This document shows, in pieces, positions 30,565-41,632 of a stretch of 64,000 bases of DNA. The stretch is taken from assembly GCA_023512835.1 (NCBI GenBank), contig CM042089.1, positions 51,579,427 to 51,643,426 on the forward strand, given 5' to 3'. This stretch comes from Taxillus chinensis (lineage: Eukaryota; Streptophyta; Magnoliopsida; Santalales; Loranthaceae). Every line of letters starts with the position of its first letter. Position 1 is the first letter of the stretch. The notes beneath the pieces were generated by a model that did no database searches, was not told where the DNA came from, and worked only from the letters and a program-made list of their open reading frames with translations. Both the position numbers and the translations under genes were made by a program.

Positions 30565-33500
30565 ACTGTTGTCTTTCAGGAGCATCTCTGGAATGCACTG
30601 CCAAATCACTTGAAGTTAAAGATCAATCAAAGCAAGTGGATCCTCGATAGTGGATGCTCCAGACATATGACGGGTGATCAGACTCTGCTTGTAGAAGTTA
30701 ATGAAAAACGAGGTCCATCTATTTCATATGGTGACAACAGCAAGGGAAAGACTGTCGGGTATGACACTTTAACCAACGGCTGTGTATCAATCACTAGAGT
30801 TGCACTAGTCGAAGGTTTGAAGCATAATTTGCTAAGTGTCAGTAATTTATGTGACAAAGGATTTACTGTTTCCTTTATGTCCAACACCTGTACAGTAAGG
30901 GAAAACTTATCCGGAGATGTTAAGTTATCCGGATCAAGAGATGGGGACATATACTTAGTGGTCTTAAGAAATAATTCTTCTGACCCTGTATGCTTCCTCA
31001 CTACAGCATCACATGAAGATAGTTGGCTATGGCACAAGCATTGCGCACATTTAAATTTTAAGACCTTGTCTAAATTAGTGTCGCTTGATTTGGTCACTGG
31101 TTTGCCTAGACACAAATAATCCAGAGACACTCTGTCGAGAATGCCAACTTGGCAAACAGACCAAACATAGCTTTAAGAGCAAATCAGTTAATTCAATAAC
31201 TGCTCCTCTACAACTTCTTCATATGGACCTCTGTGGTCCTATTTCTTCGTCCGCCGCTGGCTGGTGCGAGATATACCCTTGTGGTTATCGATGATTTCAC
31301 CAGATACACATGGGTGATGTTCCTGAAATCAAAGGATCAAACTTTTGAGCATCTTGTAGATCTTTTCAACTGGATAAGCAACTCACAAGGACTGAGCATA
31401 AAGTGCATCAGGAGTGATCATGGTACAGAATTTGATTTTTCATATATGAGATCATATTGTTCTGAACAGGGCATTCAGCATGACTTCTCTGTGCCTAGAA
31501 CTCCACAACAAAATGGGGTAGCTGAGCGCAAGAATCGTACTTTAGTCGAGGCTGGCAGATCTATGTTAGCGGGGGCAACGCTTCCTCTTAGTCTATGGGC
31601 TGAAGCTGTGTCCACTGCCTGCTATGTTCAGAACAGAACTCTAATAAATAAATCTACCATGAAAACACCCTATGAGATGTGGAGAGGACGAAAGCCTTCA
31701 ATTTCACATTTCAGAGATTGTGGGTGTACTTGCTATATATTGATAAATGGCAAAGAAACCCGGAATAAATTTGAACCAAAATCTGATGATGGGATTTTTG
31801 TCGAGTACTTATTACATAGCAAGGCTTATCGGGTCTTCAATAGAAAACTTTTTAAAGTTGAAGAATCTATCCATGTGACCTCTGATGAAACTAATCTTGA
31901 TTGGTTAAAAGTTGCTTCTTCAAGTTCTAATGTACAGGACCCGGACAGCAACAACGACTATTCGAAGTTTATGAATGTTCCTGCTACACATTCTGACCAA
32001 CCACGTGGCATCAGCGAGGCACAAAGAAATTATATGGATGATGCTACAGATCATTCGGACTCAGGACTACCATTAAGCTCCGGACATACTCCTTCGGATA
32101 CCCAAAATTCCGGAGCACCTTCAAGCCCGTCCGGACCAGTTAACACTAAAAGAAATGTGTTGAAGAACCACCTAGTTCTACCGTACCTTCTAATACGGAA
32201 ACATCTGGTTCGGAAGAAGCTCAACCAGCAGATATACCTGAACCACCTAATCTGGTAGAGCTTCAAATTATTCAAGATCAACCATCACATGCACAGAATT
32301 ATAGATGGACCCGAAACCATCCCTCAGATCAAGTGATTGGTGATCCTACTGCTGGTGTAAGAACAAGAGCAGCCACTTTCAACATGTGTCTTTACTCGTG
32401 TTTTCTATCTCAAATAGAACCAAAAGTGGTAGATGAAGCTCTTCAGGATTCGAATTGGATAGAAGCCATGCAAGAAGAGCTGAATCAATTTAAAAGAAAT
32501 AATGTGTGGACTCTAGTACCAAGGCCTAAGTCTCAGCAAGTCATTGGAGTTAAATGGGTGTTCCGGAACAAGCTTGATACGGATGGAATAGTAATCCGGA
32601 ACAAAGCCAGACTGGTAGCCAAAGGATATTGTCAAGAAGAAAGAATAGACTATGATGAGACCTTTGCTCCGGTAGCAAGACTTGAGGCAATCCGAATGTT
32701 TCTGGCGTATGCTTCATATGAAAACTTCATAGTTTATCAAATGGACGTCAAGAGCGCATTCCTGAATGGAGATCTTCAAGAGGAGGTGTACGTTGAACAA
32801 CCTCCCGGTTTCATTGAACCTAAGGCAGGACATCTAGTCTACAAGCTTCGGAAAGCTTTATATGGTTTGAAGCAAGCTCCAAGAGCCTGGTACGACACAT
32901 TGTCAGAATTCCTACTTGCTCACAACTTCCAAAAAGGGAAGATAGACACCACCTTATTTCTACGAAAAGAGAAAGGACACACTCTAATCGTACAGATATA
33001 CGTGGATGATATCATTTTCAGATCAACAAATCCAAAGCTTTGTGAAGAGTTTGCAAAGTTGATGACAGGCAAGTTTGAGATGAGCATGATGGGAGAACTG
33101 TCCTACTTTCTTGGAATAGAAGTTAAACAATTGAAGGAAAGAATCTTCATTAATCAAGCTAAGTACACTCACGATCTTATTAAGAAGTTTGGTATGGAAG
33201 GTTCATCTCCCGTCAAAACTCCCATGCCAGTCAGTGCCAAGTTAGATCCTGATGTGGATGGAATATCAATAAATGTGACTGACTACAGAGGGATGATAGG
33301 ATCCTTGCTATATCTTACAGCAAGTCGCCCAGACATTATGTTTGCAACTTGCATCTGTGCACGATATCAGGCGAATCCCAAGGAGTCACATATGCTTCAT
33401 GTTAAACGGATATTAAGGTATCTCAAGGGAACGATGAATTTGGGACTCTGGTACCCAAAGGAGTCCAACTTCACCTTATCCGGATACTCTGATGCTGACT

Positions 33501-33946
33501 TCACTGGGTGTCGCATCGACAGGAAAAGCACAAGTGGTACGTGTCAGTTTCTTGGAAATAGACTAATTTCATGGTTCAGTAAGAAGCAGAATTCCGTATC
33601 AACCTCTACTACTGAGGCGGAATATATAGCTGCTGGGAGTTGCTGCGCATAGCTACTCTGGATGCAAAGTCAACTTACTGACTATGGTTTCAACATGTCA
33701 TCTATTCCACTCTACTGCGACAACACTAGCGCAATTGCTATCAGCAACAATCCTGTCATGCACCCTAAGACGAAGCATATTGAGGTCAGGTATCACTTCA
33801 TACACGACCATGTTCTCAAAAGTCACATCTCACTGGAACATGTTGCTACTGAAGATCAACTAGCAGACATACTTACAAAGCCCCTACCTGATGCAAGATT
33901 CTCTGAACTACTCTTCCGATTAGGTATGCTTGACTTCTCTACATAG
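30565..33946 (+). pseudogene. SIRE 1 pol: protease, integrase, RT, RNase H
   Basis: Pol continues in the gag frame after TAA 30562. Parts: protease Asp-Ser-Gly at 30646-30654; GAG-pre-integrase finger ('WHKHCAHLNF' ... 'CRECQLGKQT'); integrase core with Asp 31416 and Glu 31524 (D-35-E); RT with YVDD at 32999-33010; RNase H with 'SGYSDADF', 'TEAEYIAA' and 'YCDNTSAI'. Breaks: TAA 31117, a 2-bp deletion near 31132 and a 1-bp insertion near 31250, a frameshift near 32155, and TAG 33650 (CAG-type change). The RT core is otherwise open from 32333. It ends at TAG 33944. This Copia order places integrase before RT. Confidence 0.92.
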
Positions 33947-35647
33947 TTTCACATTTAAATTACCCAACAGTAGACTTACTTTCAGAACATGCATTGTGCT
34001 TTTATTGATAGTAGTAGACACATACTGATCTTAATGTTGATCATACTTACTGTTTAACGTGCTTCATGCTTCTGATATTGATATCAACTTCATAGTGGGA
34101 GGATGCTTGTGTTTCCCGACTGAAGTCGTTTAAGCAAACATGATTAAAGTTTATATGATTAACCTCATTCTGGTTTCATGATCTTAATTTCCACTAATCA
34201 CCACATGACAAATGCCTGCTCATTTAGATTACTCTATTAACATGTATAGTTGAAGAAATGAAATGGGTTAGCTCGGAATGCCTGGTGGATAAATACACAA
34301 TTGCAGTCTGATCAGCTTCTGAAGTATAGTTTCCTAAAAAGATAGACAGTGCTGAATTTCTTTAAGCCGGAAAGGTCAACCGAGAGGATTGCACAATCTA
34401 TGGGGGAGAAAATGCTTTATAAATTATTCGAGTAATACCCCCCGTATATGTCTCATGACCTCTTTCCTGGCTGTCTATTCGAGGGGGAGCCTATCATTGA
34501 GAGGATCAAATGATCTACGGGGGAGCCTAAGCTTCATCTATTACCTCAGTAATAACCCCCTAATATGTCTCAGATACTCCCTCCTCTAAACCTTTACTTC
34601 CGGATCTGACTGGACATGCGTTGTTGAAACAGAATTGAGGCATGCTTGGATGTTTTTTTTCTCTTCAACCATGCATTTTAATTGGATAATCAACTGCTTG
34701 CTTTTGACATGTGACCGCTTCCTCATTTTTCACTTATGAATCCTAGTTTGGTCAAATCATATGATTTTTAATTAATCTTAGCTACGTCGTTCAGCAGGAC
34801 GGTTTCGCTATGTTGACCTATATGAACTTGTCTATTTATTATCTGACATATGCCCTGATTCAGTCACATTGATCATTATCTAGTATATATATGTCTATTT
34901 CATTCTTTGTAATGCATAAGTTCTGCTTCTCATTAGTTCGGATTATATAGCTCTTCACTGACTATTTTCTCCTATCCGTACTAATCCTTGCCTGTTAAGC
35001 TTTTGTACTTTTAGTTTTTTTTTTTTTTTTTTTACAAGTTCAGATTTTCTTTGCAACCTTATCGATAAATCTAGTTCATAGTCTTGGATTTGAAGTGTTG
35101 TGGTACTTCTCTTCTCTTCGACTTATTGACAGCAAAGGAATCTACTTCTCTCTCACCGCACTCTGTTACTACGGACACGGTCTACTTTTCATCCGGATAC
35201 TCGTCACTCGACTATCGTTGATTCCGAATGATTATCGGTTCATTCCTCTAGACTCCTTACACTGTCAAATTGCGATAATCAATGTCTTATTATATATTGC
35301 GTGCTTTTGAGGAGGAATAATGATGATTCATTGAATGCATGTCTCGGGATGCACACACTTCCCCAGGAAGGCAAACAGCTGTTACCCTTACTTGGTCATG
35401 CTGTCTCCACGTCATCTTTTAATTCGGAGGTGCACTAATATCAAGACTAATGACATCACCCTGTCAAGCGGTTTACTGTTTCACTCGCCAAATTCCTAGA
35501 CCCGCTGACATTCACGGACTCGGTCTTATATATTCTGGTCATTCCTGTGAAGCACGAGTGTTACCCTTTTCAAATCCCTAAAACTCTCGTTGCTCCTTCA
35601 ATCCCCAAGACCTCGCCTTCCCTCTTGCCCTTCAACTTTCATCTACA
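33947..35647 (+). other. SIRE 1 spacer with multiple polypurine tracts
   Basis: No coding frame is supported over 1.7 kb. Three GGGGGAG tracts (34402-34408, 34483-34488, 34519-34524) lie in two imperfect copies of a block with 'gaggat', 'atct(a)(c/t)gggggag', 'agtaata' and 'atatgtctca'. Sireviruses are known for multiple polypurine tracts downstream of pol. A T run lies at about 35013-35033. Confidence 0.75.
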
Positions 35648-38344
35648 ATGGCACCCAAAACCTCTCTTTCCGGCATCAATCCCGGCCATCTGGTCGATTG
35701 GAGCGCTGTCTCTAACCCTCCGGACTGGTTTTTCCATCTTCGCCCTCTTCTAGAAGCCTCTCACATACTCAACTTGATCTCCAATCCTGTCGATCTTCTT
35801 ATAGACGACATTCTCGAGTTCTACCAATGGATCCGCTGTACCACCGACTCCATCATCTCCTCTATTCGCGGTGAATCCATCCTAATCACCCCCGCCGTTC
35901 TCCGCGCTGCTCTCAATCTACCCCCCGGTGAACCACAACGCCCCGATGCCGATCCCATGGCGACTTCTATGGGTTGCACCTATAAAGGCAAGGAATACAA
36001 GGTGAAGTCCTTCCAATGTCGCTATCGCTATATGGCGATCATACTGAGTCGATGTTTACTAGCTCGCACTTCCGCTTTGGACTCTGTCCCGTACGATCTT
36101 CTTCTGGCCATGTATAGCGTTTTCGAAGGTCTTCTGATGGACTGGGGGACGTTTTTGTTCCGACTGCTGCAGAATGGACCCAAGAACCATTCCTTCGGGT
36201 GCATACTAAGCATTGTCTTCCGGCATCTTCATCCGGACCATTTCGCCCGCTATGATGTTGTTCCATTTCCTCTGGCTTATTACCTTCGCCATCTTACGCC
36301 TGATGGGAACATGACGGCCCGCCGTCCCTCTGCAGCTCTCCGCCTTCTCCCTTCCACGGAACAATAAGGCAGTTCTGTTGGTGACCCCTCCGACAGCCAT
36401 GCCCCTGACGTCAGCTCTGCTCACCGATCCTCCCGAATTCGGTCCGTTGCTGCACCCTCCATTTCTCGGGCCTCCTAGCACAGCGTCCGTGCCGAACCCT
36501 CCGAGGTTGCGGGGCCATCTCAGCGTAGTGTCCCTAAAGTTGTTTCCTCAGCCCCTTCTGCTGCCGATGTCCCCACTCCCTCCACTTCCGCCGTTGCTGC
36601 TGCGGTTGATACTGCCGTTGCTGCCGCCATTGCTGATGTCCCGGAATCTATTCCAGAAACTCCTTTGCCTCCCCTAACTCAACCCCGAGCCTACCTTGAC
36701 CATCTATCCGTCGACACCTTAACGGACCTTTGGCTCCGTTTCAGCCTTGCCCACACTGCCTCCATTCCTGACACCGATCTCCAGGTGTTTTACACTCGCC
36801 ATACCCAATCCCCGGAGACCATGATCATCTGGAATTTGGACCAAGGCTTTCTTACGCCGGCCTCCATTCCAGATGTGCCGTTCCCTAACCCATCCAGCCC
36901 GGTCCATGCCGCACGGAGTCCTTCCCCTGCTAAGGCTGGACCTTCTTCTCCTGTTGTCGCCATTCTCATTGTTGACTTATCTGGTCAAAGCAGGTCCACT
37001 GCTCCGGATGCCCCTTCTGCTGCTGCTGCTGATACTCCTGCGGACTCCTCTGCCCAGCACACTCCTACTCCTGTTCATGCGGGGGAGTCCTCCAAAGCTC
37101 CAGAGTTGGCCCTTGGGTGTGCTTCTTTTGGCACGGTCCACTCCAACACTATGCTCTCCGCCCAGTTGGACCACCACGCCCAAGCTCATAGCGCCCAAAT
37201 ATCCGCCATCACCGCCAATGTTGATGCTCTTGGCGCCCAACTCCTCTCCGCCCTTACCGACTCCTCCACTTCCATGGAACAGAAGATGGACCTAGTCGCC
37301 TTGTCCGTCCACTCCTTGTCTACCTCCTTCGCGGACCTGGCTCACCCTCCCATTGCTCCCCGGCAATCTGCCAAACCAGGGGAGAGAGTGTCATCTGATC
37401 CTTCTGCTACTCCTGCATCACATTCCTCCACTCGTGCTGAGAAGCGGCCTGCCTCTTCATTGCTTCAGGGAGTTCAAATCCCCAAACGTAGCCGCTTCTC
37501 TCAGCCAAGCACCTCGAGTGCAGCTCTTCCTCCATCCTCTCCATCCGCAGCTAACACCTTCCTCCCATCATACGCGGCGTATGACTGTCTTGATGCGGAC
37601 GGAAGCGTGCGTAAGGCAATGATTTCCTATGCTGCGTCTACTGCCGAAAGAAGATGTCTCTCTGACCTGTACCCCATCTCCCCGGACGACATTCGGACCC
37701 TTTGTTTGGAGAAAGGCCTCTTTACAACAGACGACATTGACAACTTCTCTAGGGCTGCTAAAATGGAGATGAGGCTGTTTCCATCTCTATACAAGGACGG
37801 CCACTTGTTTGAAGTTCTGCCATGCTGGAATGAGGGCTATCTTCCCAGTGTAGATATCATTCAGTCCTTTATCGACGGAACTACTGAAGATAGCAAGCCA
37901 TGGAGAACTCTCTCAACTATCCTCATTCCGTACCGGATCATGTCGCCACATTTCCTTATGGTTGTCTTCATGATTCAGTCCAAATAGATGATTTTGATTG
38001 ATTCTCATCAGGTTATAAAGCAGTATGTAAGAAAGAATCAATGGGAACCACTGTGTCTCAGGTTGACTGAAGCTATGAAGAAAGCCGGATTATATGAAAA
38101 GTTGGGCATCACTCCTTTGAGTCCAACTCAGAAGCTGAAGGCGACATTCTGGGGCAAGAAGCAAGTGCCACAACAGGCAGATGGAGATAGTTGCGGGGCC
38201 TTTGTCTGTTACTTCATCAAGTCATTCTTAAGTGTGGACAAATCTTGGAGCCAACACACCACTTATTTGATGAAGCAGACAATGGAGCTTAGAGAGAAAG
38301 CAGCAACAATGATCTTCAAGTATAGTAAGTCTTATGTACCTTAA
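35648..38344 (+). pseudogene. SIRE 1 third ORF: plant transposon protein with C-terminal Ulp1-like protease
   Basis: One frame of about 898 codons starts at ATG 35648 (good context) and has three stops, TAA 36365, TAG 36476 and TAG 37985. Each can be explained by a single C-to-T or G-to-A change. Residues 1-240 resemble the putative plant transposon protein domain ('ILITPAVLRAALNLPPGE'). The middle is Ser/Pro/Ala-rich with a coiled-coil-like part (about 37130-37340). The end (about 37566-38344) looks like a C48/Ulp1 cysteine protease: His in 'SPHFLMVVF' (37949), Asp in 'LIDS' (38000), Gln in 'VPQQADGDSCGAFVC' (38171 or 38174) and Cys (38192). Ulp1 enzymes cleave SUMO-type proteins. The frame sits where Sirevirus envelope-like genes lie. 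No signal peptide or clear membrane segment is seen, so envelope function is not supported. Confidence 0.75.
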
Positions 38345-38476
38345 TGAAAATCTTGTATAAAGGCTGAATTGTATTCTGTTGCTGATAAATGAAAATGGTT
38401 GTGATGTGTATTCTGTATGTTATATTTTTGCGCTGCTTACCAGATCAGATTACAAAGGGTTTGGGCATATCCATAA

Positions 38477-38487
38477 TTGGGGGAGAT
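38477..38487 (+). promoter_or_regulatory. Terminal polypurine tract of SIRE 1
   Basis: 'attgggggagat' directly before the 3' LTR is the expected plus-strand primer and resembles the internal tracts at 34402-34524. Confidence 0.85.
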
Positions 38488-39619
38488 TGTTGGATCAAGC
38501 CCAGAATTTGGATAATGCTGATAAAGCCCTATGTAATTTGATTTGAGATCTTTTGTGTTTTGTCTTTAATCATTGCAAAAGATATGTTATTAATCCGGAG
38601 ATACACTCGTAAGAGCAAAGCTAAGGACAGGATACATAATCCTGATCCGGACGAGAATGAGTGTCATCAAACACTTGGTAAATAACCAAGTCCCCCATAC
38701 ATACGGAGTAAGGAAGTACTGTTGCGGAATAAGGACTTGAGTCTTTATTCGCACGGAGTAAGGAAACCAGATGCGGAGTAAGGAATCCGGACCACTCACT
38801 CATGCAGAGTAAGGATGTTCTAGTACGGAGTAAGCCATCCGATCCTTTAAACTCGCACGGAGTAAGAAACTCGTACGGAGTAAGGAACTTACATGCGGAG
38901 TAAGGAAGCGCTGACAGAGACTAAGGATTCTAGTACCAAATAGATACGGAGTAAGTAACCACTGACACGAGTAAGGTTCCGAGCTTCATTAGCAACGGAG
39001 TAAGGAAAATTACACCGGACCAAGAAGATGCTACTTCAACTTACCGCATTTAAAGTTATCAGCTCGTGGTGTCCCGTTGTAAGACAAACTCGTTAAGAAC
39101 CTAAAGAATCTTACACGTGGATCACCCGGATATGTGGACACAACTTTAATTATACTTGGGAACTCACAAAGGCACTTATACTCTTCAAACCCAAGATCTT
39201 GATCTCCACAAACCACAGCAGTCAAGGCAGAGAGATTACCGAGAAATAGTTAGTGCTGAACGCATTCCGAAACTAAAAGTTCCAAGGTTGTCTCTTAGGA
39301 ATGTTTTTATAAATATTCATACTTGTACATTTGAAATAGCGTACGTGTGCGAGCGAGCCTGAATCAACCCTGTGTATGCACAAGAGTTCAAAGACATAAT
39401 ATAGGCTAGTGTGTGAATCCTTTTGTAAACAGAGTGTAAAAGAGTCTTGCTTCTATTTTGTTGTATTTATATTTTGATAATAAAATAAAATACTTCCACT
39501 ATCTGGTTATCTTCCGCAGTGATTCTATCACTTAACTAGATAAGTGTTGTGTTATAAGAGAATCAAAAGAGTTTCGATAAGAGCCTATTCACCCCCCTAT
39601 AGGCTCCAAGGGACCATCA
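38488..39619 (+). repeat. 3' LTR of SIRE 1
   Basis: 1132 bp, TGTTGG to CATCA, followed by CTAAG. It retains a stretch of CGGAGTAAG repeats (about 38833-38973) deleted from the 5' LTR. Confidence 0.93.
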
Positions 39620-39624
39620 CTAAG
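39620..39624. repeat. Target site duplication of SIRE 1, right
   Basis: CTAAG, identical to 27208-27212. Confidence 0.92.
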
Positions 39625-41632
39625 TTATTGAAATTATACCTAATTATTTAATATTGAACTATTCAAAAATTAAGCTATCCAAATTAATTGTGGTGATACA
39701 AATAAGTTATTTAATGACCCTTTCAAAAAAATTGTAAATCAATTTTAAAAAATATCATTCACCACTAACTATCATGATTTTAGAAATTCAACAAAAATAT
39801 GATTTCATCATTCAATTTTACAAATTTAAAATATAAAATAAAATAAAAAACCACTAAAATTTCTCTTGTGAAGTAGTCTTTTTATTTTCACTTGATCTAA
39901 AATATTTTGAAAAAATAAATAAAATAAATATTAGATTTTTGTGGTTTGTTTATATAGTAAGAATTCGATTTTGTCATTTTAGTCCATATATTTTAAATTA
40001 AAACGTATTTGAATCTTAGTGTTTTAAATTTAATTGCACTCATTTGATTTTTAAAAAACAAATTCATGGACAACAGGATAAAATTATTATTTTAATTCAT
40101 GTATTTTAGTCAATTAGTTAAATATTAAAGAGATATAATTCAAATTACTACTAAAAATATTATTCCAAAAGCTAAGAAGGAAGCGTCTTGATCATTGTAA
40201 TAGATATAATATAATTTTTGTTTTTGTAGATTTATGAACTATTTATTATTTATTATTTATTTACATTTGACCAAAAATTTCGCCATCACGAAGGATGTAC
40301 CTATTAAGGGGAAAATTTCTACAATGCATATATACCGACAACTCAAAACTCAAATGTTTGATATGGGCTAACCGGCCAAATCCCGCGGCATGCCAACAGT
40401 ATCTCGGACAAATAATTACATGAGCACAAGCAATGCCATAATCTTTACCTTATCTATGTCTATGGCTTGAACTCAATATCATTCTCAAAATTGATGCACC
40501 AAGCACGACCATCGATCGTTTTCACGGGGACCCCATGCATGATTGCATTCATTCGCACGGAGACGAGGTCCAGTAGGTGGCCAAACGGCCGCAATGATAA
40601 ATCACTTTCGCGCATCTTTTCAAGGGCAAAAAACAAAGAGAAGATAAAATATTCACTTTCGGACGTACAGGAGTCAGCGAAAATCTAAAATATTCGAACA
40701 TCAAAATTCCTGTACTTTGGGGGGTGGTGGGAATTTGGGGAGCGAGCAATGAGTGTGTACTTATGCAGCCGCGTGTGAACCCTAGGCACTCATTTGTAGG
40801 GGCCTATTGGGATGGCGGCTACAGGGGGATCCATGTGAGTCGATCATCATGATAGCCGTTGAGACTTGGGAGGTTTTGCCGTGCCTCATTTCAATCACGA
40901 TAAACTGAATTGGTTCTTGTCAATGTATTGTCGTTATAAGTCACCTATACCCTACCCCACAACTCCCAAGAATGGTCCTCTACATTTGCTTTGTGTGGCA
41001 TGACATTGAAACCAACCCCCACCCCCACCGAAAAAGAAACAAGAAAAAAAAGGTGTCATTGGCTTTGGACGGCTTGCATTGGGCGATCGGAGTGCCCGGT
41101 TATAAGAAGTTAAGAGCTCAAAGAAGACAATAATTTAAAACGGTCTTTAAAACCATCTTTACTAATAATAAAAGAAAATATTTTTTAAAAATCATCTCAT
41201 TTTAATCATCTGACATTACTAGTTTGATCGTTTTTAATAATAGTATTTTTTTAAGATAAAATTAATCAAAACGTCTTCATTACTTACGTAGTCGCCTTTT
41301 TTCTTTTCCTGCTTACCTTATATTTTTTGCCCTTTTAATTCGAAACTGATATATGCTAGGCATTTTTTTAATTTCAGATTTCTAGCTATTTCATGTTTGG
41401 TGGGACTTATATGATAGGATTAGCTTTCTTTTTTCATTAGGGTAAATCATGACAAAAAATAATGATAGTATATTTCTATCAAGTTGCCTATTTGAAAATA
41501 ATAATAATAATAAGTGAAATGAGTGCAATTCCTACTATACTTGAACTAAACGATATTCCCATAGTCACAATGTTTTCTTTCCGAGAGAATATCACTTATG
41601 CAGTTTTACATTCATTGACTAGTAGGAACTGT
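39625..41632. other. AT-rich sequence without recognisable transposon
   Basis: This is the only 2-kb stretch that matches nothing else in the window. 39625-40260 is very A/T-rich. 40280-41130 is more balanced and includes a short minus-strand frame (40460-40615). 41130-41632 is again A/T-rich with (AAT) runs near 41500. It may be original intergenic DNA or the edge of a host gene. The last five bases (ACTGT, 41628-41632) should be repeated after the far LTR of Ogre C outside the window. Confidence 0.6.
40460..40615 (-). CDS. Short frame, possible last exon of a host gene
   Basis: A 51-residue minus-strand frame, ATG 40615-40613 to TAG 40462-40460. It has mixed composition and ends 'WCINFENDIEFKP'. 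It is not compositional noise like the LTR frames and uses varied codons. Upstream on the minus strand lies a pyrimidine-rich stretch (about 40625-40650) followed by AAAAG, which could be an acceptor, so it may be the end of a spliced gene whose other exons are lost. I do not recognise the family. It could equally be chance. Confidence 0.25.
   Translation of the reverse strand: MRESDLSLRPFGHLLDLVSVRMNAIMHGVPVKTIDGRAWCINFENDIEFKP

Larger units (their letters stand above)
27213..39619 (+). mobile_element. SIRE/Sirevirus Copia retrotransposon, copy 1 (complete)
   Basis: A 12.4-kb element with LTRs that start TGTTGG and end CCATCA, a perfect CTAAG duplication, a Met-type primer site, gag, pol in Copia order (protease, integrase, RT, RNase H), a 1.7-kb spacer with several polypurine tracts, a third reading frame in the envelope position, and a terminal polypurine tract. 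Gag with a CCHC finger, the large size, the extra 3' gene and the multiple polypurine tracts match Sirevirus. The LTRs differ at roughly 3% of compared positions by eye, so the insertion is not very recent. Gag, pol and the third frame all carry stops or frameshifts. Confidence 0.95.

Noticed and set aside
35648..36367. True envelope glycoprotein in SIRE 1
   Set aside because: The position is that of Sirevirus envelope-like genes, but I see no signal peptide, fusion peptide or transmembrane anchor; the domains seen are transposon-protein-like and protease-like.
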